Source: Hamiltosporidium tvaerminnensis
Lineage: Eukaryota; Microsporidia; Dubosqiidae
Direction of reading: 5' to 3'
NCBI GenBank assembly: GCA_022605425.2
Contig: CM061249.1
Location: 1,113,746-1,177,745 of the forward strand
Length of the DNA: 64,000 nucleotides
Both the position numbers and the translations under genes were made by a program. The first letter of the stretch is position 1; each line of letters opens with the position of its first letter. The notes below the pieces were generated by a model. That model was not told the DNA's origin and did no database searches. It worked only from the letters and a program-made list of their open reading frames with translations. Positions 22,281-33,392 of the stretch are shown in pieces.

Positions 22281-23005
22281 ATAAAAGTATCACATCTTTA
22301 AAACAGTGGCAAGTGTTATAGTTATTTTCACGACATTAACTCAGTTCTAGGTTTAACATAAATAACTGCTACCTAACACTCCTTCAAGTCCCCTTACGAT
22401 ACCTACATCTCAAAGTCTTTCATCTATCAGGTGTATTGAACCAAATTAATAGGCGAGCCAGTTGTCTGGAGTACGATAATTTCCGTTGCATGGAGTGTGA
22501 TCGGAAACCCGAAGTTCGTCTTGCCCCCCCTCCCAAGACTATGCCGCCTTCCTGCTTACTTTAAACCTACCGATCCCAATAAACTTATAGCTAAGATATA
22601 TCTCGAAGGCTTACATGGTATCCACCTAGACAGAGCAATATCATACTAACAGGTATAACCTGCTACTTAACTCCTCCGGATTTTAAGGGTTGATATTTTT
22701 ATATCTTTAAGGCGCTAAGTCTTCTAACCCGAATGAGTAAGGCTAGGTTTCCATGCTATTACATGGCAATTGTCTACATATTCAGCCGCGGTCTGCAATC
22801 TAGTTGCATAAAAAACCACAAATGAATTTGTAGAAAAGGTTCCGCCATTTCGTAGACTTCTCCTCCTCATACAAACACCCATGGAATAACCGAAGATGTA
22901 ATGTGGTTTTATTCTCACCAATAATCCAAAAAATGATCTTCACGGCAGTATCACACATTTATTGCCATGTAGAAAGTTTTTTTATGTTTTATCGATTCTC
23001 CACCA
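22281..23005 (+). repeat. Dispersed repeat R, copy d (near full length)
   Basis: It begins aaaagtatcacatctttaaa, as do the copies at 40545 and, inverted, 54215. It ends near the ttttttatgtttt block at about 22990. The unit is about 720 bp and clearly richer in G+C than its surroundings. A 65-codon minus-strand frame (22724-22921) matches the frame in copy a but not that in copy f. No terminal inverted repeats or target duplication were seen. Confidence 0.85.
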
Positions 23006-24185
23006 AGTATTCTACGAATACGTATGAGCAATAATAGTAAGTAAACGATAGAGACGGTAAGAAAAAGTAATATTTGGATATTTTTATTAGATTTTCGGAA
23101 AGGAATCTGCAAAATAAAAGAATAGATTGAAAGCTACAATTTGTCAATTTTTCGTATGCTTTAAATGTACCGAGCACATCAGGCCATAAGCATGGTAAAA
23201 TTTCCAAAAAGGAATTGTTCTGGTCAAGAATAGGTTGTTTTAAATGTATTATTCAAAATGTTGGGGAAATTTGAAGCTTTATAGTTGATAAAAATTCTTT
23301 AAATCGTTAAAAAATACCATTTATGATTAATATGCTCAAGATTTGAACTTCAAAAAACAAGAAAATCAAAAAAGCAAACACAATATTATTATATCGCGCT
23401 CTTTTGATTTCGGATAGAATTTTAAAAAAGCTAGTGGGTGTTTTCACAAGCCTTTCTCGGTATCAAGATGTACATGTAGCATGTAAGAAAATAGGAGTAA
23501 GAAACGCCAAGTTTGTCTAGAATTAGACACAGTAAATGCAATTCCTCCATATAATAGTATAGAAAAGGTAGAAAGTTAAAGAATACCTCCGCCAGAGATA
23601 AGATTTGTTCTACTCTTCCGGCCCAGGCCCCGATAGAGGTGAGGATTAGGCATAGGGCCAACACTCATATCTCACAAAACCATATCGTTACGAAACCGAA
23701 ACATAATAATATAAATTAGGAAGACCGTCAAGAAGCCCTGGTTCTTTAAGAGCTGTAACGCCGGTTAGTAGTAGTAGAAAATAAAAGAATAGTTGTATTT
23801 TTTATATTGAAAAATACTTCACAAAGTTTTTTTTCAAAAAGTAAGAACTAAGAATTTTGTTTGTATGCAACCGGTGGAAATATAATTATTTTTATATTAA
23901 TAATTATCATTTGGTCGAGAAGTATTTAAATATAGCAAGACGAGTTTCTAAATATATTCACTATTTTAGTTTCTAAGATTAGGATTTCTGGTTCTCCGTG
24001 TATTCAAATGCTTCAATTATTTTATACACTTTTTTTTCTCCTTGTTTGTATTTATTAGAATAAGAAAATATGTATTAAAGGAATCAGAAAAGCGGGTAAA
24101 AGAAAGATGTGATGTAAATATATCCATGAAAAGCAATAATAACACTCAGTTTTTGTTTTAAGGTTTTTGAAATAATATTTTGTAA
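23006..24185. other. Spacer with a G+C-richer patch, no gene recognised
   Basis: The segment 23420-23770 is less A+T-rich than usual and has a 77-codon minus-strand frame (23431-23664) with hydrophobic stretches. A 72-codon minus-strand frame lies at 22989-23207. Neither resembles a family I know. They could be remnants of another element. Confidence 0.35.
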
Positions 24186-24490
24186 TGTGGAAAGCTTACG
24201 GATAAACAAATTATCATCTTCTTTAGAAAACAATTCTACGAAAATTTGAGCTGTATGATCATAATTTAATTGTGGTATATATCCTTCTTTAATCTATATT
24301 ATTTCTGTAATTCGTATTAATTGCTAAAATTAATTGTGTTTTAAAACCAAATACAAATTTACCATTATATAGGGAAGAAAATGAATATTTTTGACAATTA
24401 AATATTTTAAAACTACGTTATCGAATTTGAATGCAGAAATTACAAATCAAAAAACAATATTAATATTAAAATTTAAGAAAATGATAATTT
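24186..24490 (-). repeat. Duplicated 3' flank of gene family copy 3
   Basis: The reverse complement matches 2216-2530 with small indels. Confidence 0.8.
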
Positions 24491-26110
24491 TTATTCATTA
24501 GGCAAATCTATAAACTCGACTTCTTTTACATGCTTCAATGTTTTTAATGTATCCGTCGATTCTAAGAAACATGTCTTGTATAAATCGAAAAAAACATTGA
24601 ATATCTCAGAATTGCCAAATATTTCGTTTTTTACTTTCTGCTTTAAATTTTCGGATTTTATATTCTTCAATAATTCGTTTTCCAAGAACGGGAAGAGTCT
24701 GGAATCTAATTTATATAAAACAAAAGTAATATGAACATCAACTGAAATATTGATCAATGTATTGTAAAGACCAATTGATATTTCTGTATTTAAGGGCTCT
24801 ATTTTTTTTATTGCTTTAAAAATACCATCTATCAATTTTCTAAGTTGAGATTTCTTTTCAGATGTATCTTTTGCAACAAAGATTTTATAAAAATATTTTT
24901 CATCGACTTTTTTGATGAAATATCCCAAGAAAACCACTAATGAGGGCTCTGATTGAAGAATAACAGTCATATTGATTCTCCTTGACATATTTAAAAAATC
25001 AAAAGTAGGCATTTCGGTTTCACTAAAAAAGATATTGAATCTTGGAAATATGCAATTCGTAAATGAATCATTTAACACATTCCATGAATAATGGCTAGAA
25101 TAAATGCTCAACATAGACTGGTTTAACCTGTCAAATGGATTCCTAAACCCTCTAAAAAGAGATTTCCGGAATCCAAACAATCCATTCCTCCTAATTAAAT
25201 TCATTTTATGTTCATCGATATCTTTGTAGTTGTTCTCAAACAAATTTTGCGGAAAATTCCACTTTTTAGCAGAATAAATATTCCTAATTGATTTAAAATA
25301 CACTTCCGATTTTTTATTCTCCTTACGTGCTTCACTTAATTTACTGGAACCGAGAATACGAGAAAGCGGTGAAAGTCCAAGAACTCCAGTATTGACCTGT
25401 AAAAAAAAGGACACATAAAAATGCGCAAATTGAACAAAAATAAATTCTTCTAATTCTTTATTCTCTGAAATAGCTCTAATTATCTCGTCAATTTCTTTCA
25501 TTTTTCTTTTTGGGTTTATTGGTGTTTGGCTCAGAATTTTACCGCCTACTGCTACATCTATCGGATATTTAACAAGAAGATCTTTAAGTGAATTTTCCAA
25601 AACCTTACTAGACTTTGACCATTCATTTCGGTCCCAATGGTTTAAATGTACCAAGTCTAAGCATAACTTTAATATATAATTTTCGATCATTCCTAGACGC
25701 TTAGTATAATAGGTTTCATATAATTCATGCTCCGAAAAGTATTTTTTTTCGCCTTTTTGAATGCTATAACGGATAGTTTGAACGGCAATTGTATTTGATT
25801 CCTCGTGGCTGTTATTTATAAAGTTCCTAGAATATTCGAAAAACGCTTCTAGCCGTGGTTCATAATATATCGCATATTCTATCAAATACTCAGAGACATT
25901 GGAATATACAACATGTGCAGTATTTTCATCGTCACATGATGTATCAACTTCTTTTGATTCTTGTATTTTGTTTAATACACTCTTTTTCTTTTTACTTAGA
26001 ACAGAACACAGCAAATATATAAAACTAAGCAATTGTTTTTTATAAAACATGGCTAGGATTAAATTTAAAAAATATAAATAAAGAACGAACATATTTACTA
26101 AATATGGCAT
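24491..26110 (-). CDS. Unknown subtelomeric family protein, copy 3 (539 aa)
   Basis: This is an intact 539-codon frame and the best-preserved family member. The N-terminus has a hydrophobic segment (about residues 5-38), then KKKK, then a helical, charged body with no recognised domain. It is nearly identical to the frameshifted copy at 598-2215, including 300 bp of 3' flank. It shares with copy 2 (12225-13835) its 5' flank and roughly the first 65 residues at high identity, while the rest of the two proteins is much more diverged. This mosaic pattern fits ectopic recombination among subtelomeric copies. Such families in intracellular parasites are often secreted or surface-exposed, but nothing here proves that. 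Confidence 0.87.
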   Translation of the reverse strand: MPYLVNMFVLYLYFLNLILAMFYKKQLLSFIYLLCSVLSKKKKSVLNKIQESKEVDTSCDDENTAHVVYSNVSEYLIEYAIYYEPRLEAFFEYSRNFINNSHEESNTIAVQTIRYSIQKGEKKYFSEHELYETYYTKRLGMIENYILKLCLDLVHLNHWDRNEWSKSSKVLENSLKDLLVKYPIDVAVGGKILSQTPINPKRKMKEIDEIIRAISENKELEEFIFVQFAHFYVSFFLQVNTGVLGLSPLSRILGSSKLSEARKENKKSEVYFKSIRNIYSAKKWNFPQNLFENNYKDIDEHKMNLIRRNGLFGFRKSLFRGFRNPFDRLNQSMLSIYSSHYSWNVLNDSFTNCIFPRFNIFFSETEMPTFDFLNMSRRINMTVILQSEPSLVVFLGYFIKKVDEKYFYKIFVAKDTSEKKSQLRKLIDGIFKAIKKIEPLNTEISIGLYNTLINISVDVHITFVLYKLDSRLFPFLENELLKNIKSENLKQKVKNEIFGNSEIFNVFFDLYKTCFLESTDTLKTLKHVKEVEFIDLPNE

Positions 26111-26825
26111 TTATAACCAGATATGGAATATTAAATGATTTTTAATAAAAAAATTTGTTCTTTTTGGAATTTTTCTAAAAATAGTAAAAAACATAAATGT
26201 TTAAAAAATTTTTAGAAAAATTCTCTTTTATTTTGATAAATAAATTTCAAAGTCTAAAAAAGAATATTTTCATTAATTTGAAACGTATAACTCTATTCAA
26301 CCATGTAATAGTGTTATTTTTTTTATTTTATCTTTTTGTTAAATTTATCGTGTTTCACACAAATTATTTAATATTTATAATTTTTTACAAACAGAAAAAA
26401 TATAAGTAACGCACTTTTTACTGTATCAAATAACTACATCATTAGTTATAGAAAATATTAAATCAAAAATTCATTTATTTCACAAATATAAGTCTAGTAT
26501 ACTAAAAGAAAATTTGTGCTTTTATGATTCATATTTTAGCGTTTAAATTGAATTGAAAGTCGTTTTTAGATAAATCAATATATTTAACGTCGGAATTCGT
26601 GAATTGGATTCCGTTTTCAATATGAATATGCATTTTTCGGTCAATATAATTATTTATAGCCAAACTGGGTATCGTTTGACTATAATATATTCCTGATTTG
26701 GTGGACTTGATTCGATAATCATTCTCGATCATAGAGATTGGTTTTATCCCTGTTAAAGTTCTTATATTTAGTCATAAATCTATTAGCTCCTCGTTTTGCT
26801 TGAATCAGAATATTAGAGATTTGGT
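26111..26825 (-). repeat. Duplicated 5' flank of gene family copy 3
   Basis: The reverse complement matches 11262-12224 apart from the two insertions in that copy. It serves as the empty-site reference for the 133-bp SINE-like insertion. Confidence 0.85.
26529..26732 (-). pseudogene. Small conserved frame upstream of family gene, probable remnant
   Basis: The 67-codon frame starts MIENDYRIKSTKSGIYY. Its counterpart near 11358-11570 has a stop after STKS and a frameshift further on. The frame continues upstream without a start as RTLTGIKPIS. It may be the tail of an older gene that was carried along in the duplication. No family recognised. Confidence 0.35.
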
Positions 26826-29800
26826 TTAAAATTAATTATAACTTTTCAAATATTCGTTAATGTTTATTGCATCTCAAATGGATTTGCTAATATCTTTGAA
26901 TTAGTTTACATACTACTACAATTTATAGCCTTTATGTTTGTTGATCGATTATTATTTGTACATAAATCTAAGAATTTTTTTATGAGATTTTTTAACTATT
27001 ACTACAATATTAAAAATTTTTTATGTGATTAACACATTAAAATATTCTTATTTATAACCTTTGTTCACTAGGATAATATTTTTTTTCATTTAGATTGTTT
27101 ATATATATTCTTTCTTATTTAATCATAATTATATTTAAAAATTTATTTGACTCATTATAATTTATTCTGCATTTATTACTGTTTATCATCGATTTCAAAA
27201 GATTTTAGACATTTTCATCATAAAATATTCTTAATATGAGTTAAGTAATTTGGTTTAAAAATAAAAACTTTTTTCAAAATTTAATTCTATCACTTTCCCG
27301 TAAAAGATATAAAAAATTAAGATAAATTCACAGGAAAAAAAATGAATTTTCGAAGAAATATGTAATTTTATTTAAAAAAATAAGAGAATTCCTCAGAAGA
27401 AACAAGGCTATAATCGAGAATTTGAAAGAAATGTGATAGTCATTGAATTCAAGATTCCGCTATATCGATTGTGAAAGTTGAAAACTTAAAGTATTGCTAG
27501 TTTGATAATAGAATAAAAAAAAATGCAATCAATCGCATAAATTTTTGCAATTAGATCTTTATCTTTATTGGTGTTTTTTTTGAAAATTCGAGTGAACTAG
27601 CTTGATATGTGTTATAATGCATGTTTTAATATAAGGTAATAATTTACAATATCTTTAAATAGATATTAACTTGATTTCTCAGTGGTGATATTATGGATTC
27701 TATTTTCGCCGTGCCTTTATTATTAACCGTTTAAATTAATACAAATTAAGGTTATTTGTCAAGAAATTCTAAAAAACTAAATAGCTTTGAAATAAAAAAA
27801 ATTGCAAAGAAAAACTTAAATAGAATTCTTTAAAATACATAAAGAAATCTAGTATTTATACAAGTAAATCTAAAGATATGAATAATATAAATAAATATTA
27901 ATTTAAAATATAACTAACGCCTAACCTTAAATTGGAATTTTGAAAAATTTTTAAATTTTTTCTCGTTTAAATATTTTTCTCGTAATCTTTTGCTAATTAA
28001 ATGATGATAATTCGAAACCAAACTACGTGTAAAAAAACCTGAAAAAAAGTGTTCATTAATTGTAGACTTTAGTAATTCAATAAGGTATGTGTGTCTATGT
28101 TTAAAAAAATTAAAAATCAATCTTTTTAATTGAAAAGTAAAAGTTTGATCCAAATCGCCTTTTTTGATTAAAAACCAAACGTACAACCATTCATGTAACA
28201 TATCTAATTAAAATCGTGACAATTTATCTAAAATTTCAGAAAAATAGAGATAATAATACAAATCTTTAAATAAGTGTTCTGGTCCAAGAAGAAGTATTTA
28301 AAGAAGTGTTTACTAAATCTTCTTGTGATAAACATTTAAAATAATCTAATCGAGGCGAGAATCATCGTATAAATTATCCTCGTTATAAGTTATTTTTTTA
28401 ATAATTTTGTAAAACGACTAATTTATTTTTTTGTTTAAGATGACTTCAATTTTTGTTACTATAGAACAGATAATTCAGAACATTTAATGAAATCTTTTTT
28501 GTATTTTTAATATGCATATTTTTCAAAATAAAATTCTTTAGATTATATTTTTTGTAAGCAAAGCAGATTTGTAGTAATAAACCTATGATATGGTTAATTG
28601 ATTATCATTAGAAGTACTTAGACTTAGACTATCAATAAATTAAATCGTTTAATATTTAAAAAAAATGTAAACACACTTAGATTCTCAAAATCATTATAAA
28701 ATCTCTAAATAGAAGCCGAAATACTGGATATAGATAATGATGAAAAAAATATGCTTTACTAATCTGAGAACTAATAAAAATAAATTGTTGGTTTACTATT
28801 CGACAAAAAGGAATTTAATGGATTGAAACGACTTCTATATAATTCTTTATATTTCATAATATTACATTCCAGCATGATGCAACTAGAAATTTGTTATTGC
28901 TTTTTAAGGTATATTTTACATTTTTTAGCAAAAGCAAATTTTGCTCTTCTGTCTGTTTTTTTATTCTAAGATATGAATATATTATCATTTCGAAATTTAC
29001 CTTCCGATGATCTACATATTTTTGAAAAAAATATTGATTTCTGCGTTTTTTTTAGAGTGACAAACAGATACGACTTAAACAGCTCCATAACCTGCTAAAA
29101 TGTAAATTTTAACCATTTCGCATTTTAATTGATGACTATTAGTTCTTCTGAAACGAATAAACCAGCAGTCCTACAAGAAAACTTAAAAGTGGTTTGATGA
29201 ATTAAATAAAAAGACAAGATTAAAAAAAAGGTGAAAAAATAGCAAAAGTGACGTTATATGGTCTTTTGAAATAATCAAAGTGGCGTATAATTAATGCAGA
29301 ACGGTAAATTTTCCATATTAAGATTGTTTTGAAACAGTGAAAGTAATAGAAAGCGTCTCAGAGAATCTCTCGAAATAATTTGAAATGTAGTGTTTAATAA
29401 TTTGCAAAGTAATATCAAGTATTCTAGTTAAAAAGAAGTTTTGGAAATGAATCTTAAGAAGTTTTACTTGAAAATATAATTTCAATGTATACATTCAATC
29501 GAGATACTCAAAGAATAAATGCTTTTTTTTATTCTAAAATATTTTTACTTAATATTAAATACAGTTATATGATAAATTTATGAATAAAAGATCTAAAAAA
29601 AGTACAATCGTTACAAAAACTTAAAATTTTGCTAAATATAATAATTTATTAGAAAAATTTACATATATTCCAAAAATCGAAGCGAACATGGATTTAAAAC
29701 AAAAAAAAATATTATAGCTAAGAAAATATAAAAAGAATGAATATACTTGACTATTTATTATAATATAAATTAAAAATTTCCTAAAAATCTAAATATTTAA

Positions 29801-30198
29801 ACTCATTCTATATCAGTTTTTAGTTGTAAGCAATATATATTTAAAAAAAGAAAACTTATATGTTACATTCTACTTATTATTACCTAACGACATTTGAACA
29901 AGTAAACAAACATTTCACTTTTAAATACATCTTTAATAAGAACCATCATTTTACCAATTTTATCAATAATATTTATCCTATTTATTAGTCCCCGCAGAGA
30001 TAATCATATAAATATAATGAAACTATAAAAACTTGAAATTAAATATTTCTATTTTCAGATATACTTGTTTATTTAAATATATCGAATAATTTAATATATT
30101 AAATATTAGTAAATATGAATTATCAAAAATAATATTTCTTATAACTTATTTTTTAATTCATAAATAAAAATTACAGATATTAAATTATTTTGATTATT
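26826..30198. other. Long AT-rich stretch, no firm gene
   Basis: The only notable frame is 95 codons on the minus strand at 27914-28201 (MLHEWLYVW start, Lys/Phe/His-rich, no hydrophobic anchor). It has no recognised similarity, and in DNA this A+T-rich its reality is doubtful. Nothing else was recognised. Confidence 0.35.
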
Positions 30199-30313
30199 CT
30201 CTTAAATTATTTATATTTGATGTAGTATTTTACTCTTAAATTATATTATATTTGATGTATTCTTTTACTCTTAAATTATATATATTTGATGTATTCTTTT
30301 ACTCTTAAATTAT
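30199..30313 (+). repeat. Four-copy 34-bp tandem repeat upstream of RPA3
   Basis: CTCTTAAATTAT recurs at about 30199, 30233, 30268 and 30302 (34-35 bp apart) with intervening atatttgatgtattctttta. It ends about 60 bp before the RPA3 start and replaces the GGGTGTTA type of array on this side of the gene. Confidence 0.8.
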
Positions 30314-30365
30314 TTATATTTCCCTACAAAAAAACCAAAATATATTCTATAAATATTCGTGATAG

Positions 30366-30374
30366 AACCCATAC
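30366..30374 (+). promoter_or_regulatory. CCC motif directly before the RPA3 start
   Basis: gaacccatac directly precedes the ATG. Short CCC- or GGG-containing motifs next to the start codon are described for microsporidian genes. The METTL5-like gene has the same aacccat arrangement. Confidence 0.5.
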
Positions 30375-30668
30375 ATGTTTATAAATAAAGATTCTCTTAA
30401 AAATCATATCAATGAGACAGTACAAATTATTGGAAAGGTATCAAGAATAGAACCGCCTCTTATATTTCTAAATACACCAGAAGGGGATATAAAAGTAACT
30501 TTTGTAAATCTACATAAATATACTAAAAGTTATATTTGTGTGACAGGAAAAGTACAACAAGATCTTACAATACAAGAAATACATGTTGATCATATGGGAG
30601 ATAATTTTGATGTGGAAGTTTATGAAAGGTTTTGTAAAACTATTCCTTCTTTTCCTGAACTTTTCTAG
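30375..30668 (+). CDS. RPA3: Replication protein A subunit 3 (RPA14-like)
   Basis: This 97-residue protein has the pattern of a single OB fold and the size of RPA3, the small subunit of the single-strand DNA-binding trimer used in replication and repair. VQIIGKVSRIEPPLIFLNTPEGDIKVTF (about residues 16-43) covers the first strands, as in RPA3 (xVxxVGxVxxxxxxxxxxxxxDGxxVxV). SYICVTGKVQQDLTIQEIHVDHMG (about 51-74) gives the later strands. The helix after it (FDVEVYERFCKTIPSFPELF) is the trimerisation helix seen in RPA3. There is no intron. Sequence conservation in this family is low, so the call rests on length, fold pattern and C-terminal helix. Confidence 0.75.
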   Translation: MFINKDSLKNHINETVQIIGKVSRIEPPLIFLNTPEGDIKVTFVNLHKYTKSYICVTGKVQQDLTIQEIHVDHMGDNFDVEVYERFCKTIPSFPELF

Positions 30669-30718
30669 TAAATATTCGTTATAACGAATTGATAAATAAA
30701 AATAATTTTATAATAATT

Positions 30719-31060
30719 TAACACCCCTTTAAAATATAGGTATTTTTATCATAATTTAACACCCTTTAAACAACAATACGTTTATCATAATTAAACACCC
30801 TTTAAAACAACAGTATTTATTAGTAATCTAACCCCCTTTAAACAACAATGTTTATGTAGTAATTTAACACCCTTTAAACAACTAGAATTTTCTATTATAT
30901 TAAACCCCTTTAAAATAATAGTATTTAACCAGTAATTTAACACCCTTTAAAATAATAGTAGATTATATATAGATTAACACCCTATAAAATAATAGTATTT
31001 AATCGGTAATTTAACACCCTTTAAAACAATAGTAGATTACTCATAAATTAACACACTTTA
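30719..31060 (-). repeat. TAACACCC array between RPA3 and the membrane protein gene
   Basis: Ten copies of TAACACCCTTTAAA start near 30719, 30757, 30792, 30828, 30863, 30900, 30938, 30974, 31011 and 31048, a spacing of 35-38 bp. The spacers are diverged (aataatagtatttaatcggtaat type). The G-rich strand is the minus strand. The array lies between the 3' ends of two converging genes. Confidence 0.93.
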
Positions 31061-31078
31061 AAATAATAGTATTTTTAT

Positions 31079-31528
31079 TTATGTAGAGGTAGGCAGTCTT
31101 ACATAATTTCCATGTTCCTCCCCTTTTCTCAGTTGGTAACCAAGCGCACCTGCTATAACAGCTATCAAAAGTATAACAAGCACCCTTGTTATAGTAATAG
31201 AAGACATAAAATCTTTAAAATATTTTCTTATACTTTTAAATGTACTACCTTGTTTTTTATGTTCTGTATCCGTATTAGGAGTATTGTCAGTAGAAAAATT
31301 GTATGTCATTTTGTGTGGAACAAAATTGTAATTGTCTTTATCTGTAAATACGTCTGAATTAAAACGAGTAATAAAAATATGCGGAACAAATCTTCTTACA
31401 ATGACTGGATTGTCATGGTAAGAAGGATAGGAATCTTTTTGTTGCGAAGGAATAAAGAAGCTTTGAGATAAAGCATTTGTAAATGCAAAAGCTATGAAAA
31501 TTAGAACTGTTGTAAAAATCATTGACAT
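31079..31528 (-). CDS. Small signal-peptide and membrane-anchored protein, unknown
   Basis: The 149-residue product starts with a typical signal peptide (MSMIFTTVLIFIAFAFTNALS, likely cut near residue 19-21). It continues with a Tyr/Asn/Asp-rich outer part (about 22-108) and ends with one membrane helix (about 112-131, VLVILLIAVIAGALGY). A short basic then polar tail follows (RKGEEHGN...). This suggests a type I membrane protein of the secretory pathway or cell surface. No family recognised. It is bracketed by GGGTGTTA arrays in opposite orientations, at 30719-31060 and 31633-31966. In-frame ATGs at codons 1 and 3 leave the exact start open. Confidence 0.75.
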   Translation of the reverse strand: MSMIFTTVLIFIAFAFTNALSQSFFIPSQQKDSYPSYHDNPVIVRRFVPHIFITRFNSDVFTDKDNYNFVPHKMTYNFSTDNTPNTDTEHKKQGSTFKSIRKYFKDFMSSITITRVLVILLIAVIAGALGYQLRKGEEHGNYVRLPTST

Positions 31529-31632
31529 TTTTGTTTTGAAAGAAAATTTCTTTAAATAAATAAACTGAAACTTTGTTTCGGTTTTGATACTGTTTTAATA
31601 CAAACAGTTAGAAACATGGAGATATATATTTA

Positions 31633-31966
31633 GGGTGTTAATGATATGACTGTGTGTATAAAGGGTGTTAATAATAAGGGTTGTGAATAAAGGGGTTTTA
31701 ATCATAAGAGTGTATTAGTAAAGGGGTGTTAATAATATAAGCATATTAGTAAAGGGTGATAATAATATCGTATGTCAAGAAAGGGTGTTAATGATATGGT
31801 GAGTAAATAAAAGGGTGATAGTATAAAGGTACTAAATAAGAAGGTAGATCAACAGTATAGTATCTATGGGGGTGTTAATGACAGTACTTATACTTAAAGG
31901 GTGTTAACAAATAATAAAGTTTTTATTGGGGTGTTAGTAACTGTACTAATACTTAAAAGTGTTATT
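31633..31966 (+). repeat. GGGTGTTA array upstream of membrane protein gene (30-bp period)
   Basis: The motif AAAGGGTGTTAAT starts near 31633, 31663, 31693, 31724, 31754, 31783, 31813, (31841, degenerate), 31869, 31899, 31929 and 31958, a strikingly even 29-31 bp. The other three arrays have 37 bp. The G-rich strand is the plus strand, opposite to the array on the other side of the gene. Confidence 0.93.
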
Positions 31967-32199
31967 TGATAGATGTGTTAATTAAAGCCAGCAAAACTTT
32001 AGCAAACCAACTATAAGATTATCTCCTGTAAAATTAAAACGGTTAAATTATGGTAAATTTGGGCATTTAATTTAGTTTTTATAATTTAATTAGATAAACA
32101 AAGTTTATCTATTTTGTAATGACACGTAATATTTCCCTGAATTTTATAAGTCCTATACTCCTTTAATTCAATATAAGAATGTAAAAAAAAGGTGGAAAT

Positions 32200-32319
32200 A
32201 TGATTACTGCGAGTAAAATAATGAGAATTCTAATACTTACAAATATTGTTTTGGTTATTATAATAGCATCTACTGTGCCTTTTATTGTTGTGAATTTTAT
32301 AAGGTATTTTAAACATTAG
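32200..32319 (+). CDS. Possible 39-residue single-pass membrane peptide
   Basis: The ATG at 32200 opens 39 codons: a short polar start (MITASKIMR), one long hydrophobic segment (about residues 9-34, ILTNIVLVIIIASTVPFIVV) and a basic end (RYFKH). It would be a tail- or signal-anchored micro-protein. Its size is like that of Ost4-type or Tom-type small subunits, but I cannot match it to any. It includes several G/C-containing codons (GCG, ACT, GCA, CCT) in otherwise AT-rich DNA. A chance frame is possible. Confidence 0.35.
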   Translation: MITASKIMRILILTNIVLVIIIASTVPFIVVNFIRYFKH

Positions 32320-32792
32320 TTTTGAGGTTGAAGAGGTGTTTGGAAAGTTATTGCTGGTTTAATGATTGTTAGAATATGAAAAATTTGTAAATAAAACAAT
32401 ATATTTTGAAGAGTAACCGTCTTTTACTATTACAATCTTAGGAGTTAGAGTATTGAAGAAAGTATGAAGGGTGTGTTTTAATAAAGCAACTATTTAAAAT
32501 ATTTATTTTTAGACTATTGGGTTCTAAGATTTAAATAAATTTTGATACCGAATGAAGAAGAAAACTGTGTGAGCAATGGAAACAAATATAATTCAGGTAA
32601 GAACACTAAAAATCTACAGCGGAAGGTTGTTTAGTATAGAAAATAATAGAAGGAAATTTGTTTTAAAGTGAAGGTAAAAACATGAAGATTTATGATTAAA
32701 AATATTTTATTTTATTTGTTTTATGCAGGGGAAATTAAATAAATTAAAAAAATATAGAATAAATTATATCTATATTAAATATATTAAAATAT
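32320..32792. other. Spacer, nothing recognised
   Basis: No gene, array or repeat recognised. Confidence 0.4.
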
Positions 32793-33392
32793 TTACACTT
32801 TTATTCTAATTAAGTCTACTTCTATTGCAACGTTTTTCTTTTTATGAAATGAATATGTAGAAGGTAGATCATATTTAATACACGCAATCGCTTCTGCGGA
32901 GGGAAATCTTTTCAAAATAAAAGATCTTGTACTGCTTTTGTGCAATGAATATACAGTATCAGAAAGATATAGGGCACTTTCGAGTGCCCTTGTATCTGCA
33001 TGTGCTTGTTTTGTACCAAATGGTGGATTCATAAATACAACATCAAACTTTTTATAAGAAAAAGGCAGCCTTGTAAAATCCATCCGAAGCATAGAAACAT
33101 TTTCAATATTTAAATTTAATATATTATCTCTACAACCCCTCAGAGCATTCATACAAACATCTGCACACGTTATATGGAAAGGATTAAAAAACGAAATACC
33201 ATAAGTCAACATACCTGTCCCACAACACATATCTAATATATTTTTATTTTGTATATCATCATATCTAACATGTGCAGTATAAATTATAGATGCTGCTATA
33301 TCAGGAGGTGTTATATATTGTTCTAAATTTATATTAGGATTTTCAAAACCTTTAACTTCTTGTAATTTACATTTTATTTCTTTTAATTTCAT
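32793..33392 (-). CDS. METTL5: METTL5-type RNA N6-adenine methyltransferase
   Basis: This 199-residue Rossmann methyltransferase has the METTL5 layout. LEQYITPPDIAA (23-34) is the N-terminal family block. ILDMCCGTGML (52-62) binds S-adenosylmethionine, and CADVC (76-80) is the acidic end of the second strand. MNPPFGTK (121-128) is the catalytic NPPF motif of N6-adenine methyltransferases. In other eukaryotes METTL5, with the partner TRMT112, methylates one adenosine of 18S rRNA. The length equals the family norm, and no residue of the NPPF or glycine-rich motifs is missing. The start is fixed by an aacccat motif directly before the ATG and the match of family alignment from the first residues. 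The product is probably nuclear or nucleolar. Confidence 0.9.
   Translation of the reverse strand: MKLKEIKCKLQEVKGFENPNINLEQYITPPDIAASIIYTAHVRYDDIQNKNILDMCCGTGMLTYGISFFNPFHITCADVCMNALRGCRDNILNLNIENVSMLRMDFTRLPFSYKKFDVVFMNPPFGTKQAHADTRALESALYLSDTVYSLHKSSTRSFILKRFPSAEAIACIKYDLPSTYSFHKKKNVAIEVDLIRIKV

Noticed and set aside
26197-26409. 70-codon plus-strand hydrophobic frame
   Set aside because: Low-complexity A+T-rich flank duplicated at 11.9-12.2 kb, where the frame is not kept.
27914-28201. 95-codon minus-strand gene
   Set aside because: Left as a mention only: no similarity, no upstream motif, and Lys/Phe-rich as expected by chance in this composition.
31112-31357. 81-codon plus-strand frame inside the membrane-protein gene
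   Set aside because: Opposite-strand shadow; the minus-strand frame has a signal peptide and a membrane helix.
30719-31966. CRISPR array
   Set aside because: Repeats are too short and too variable, spacers resemble each other, there are no cas genes, and the genome is eukaryotic.
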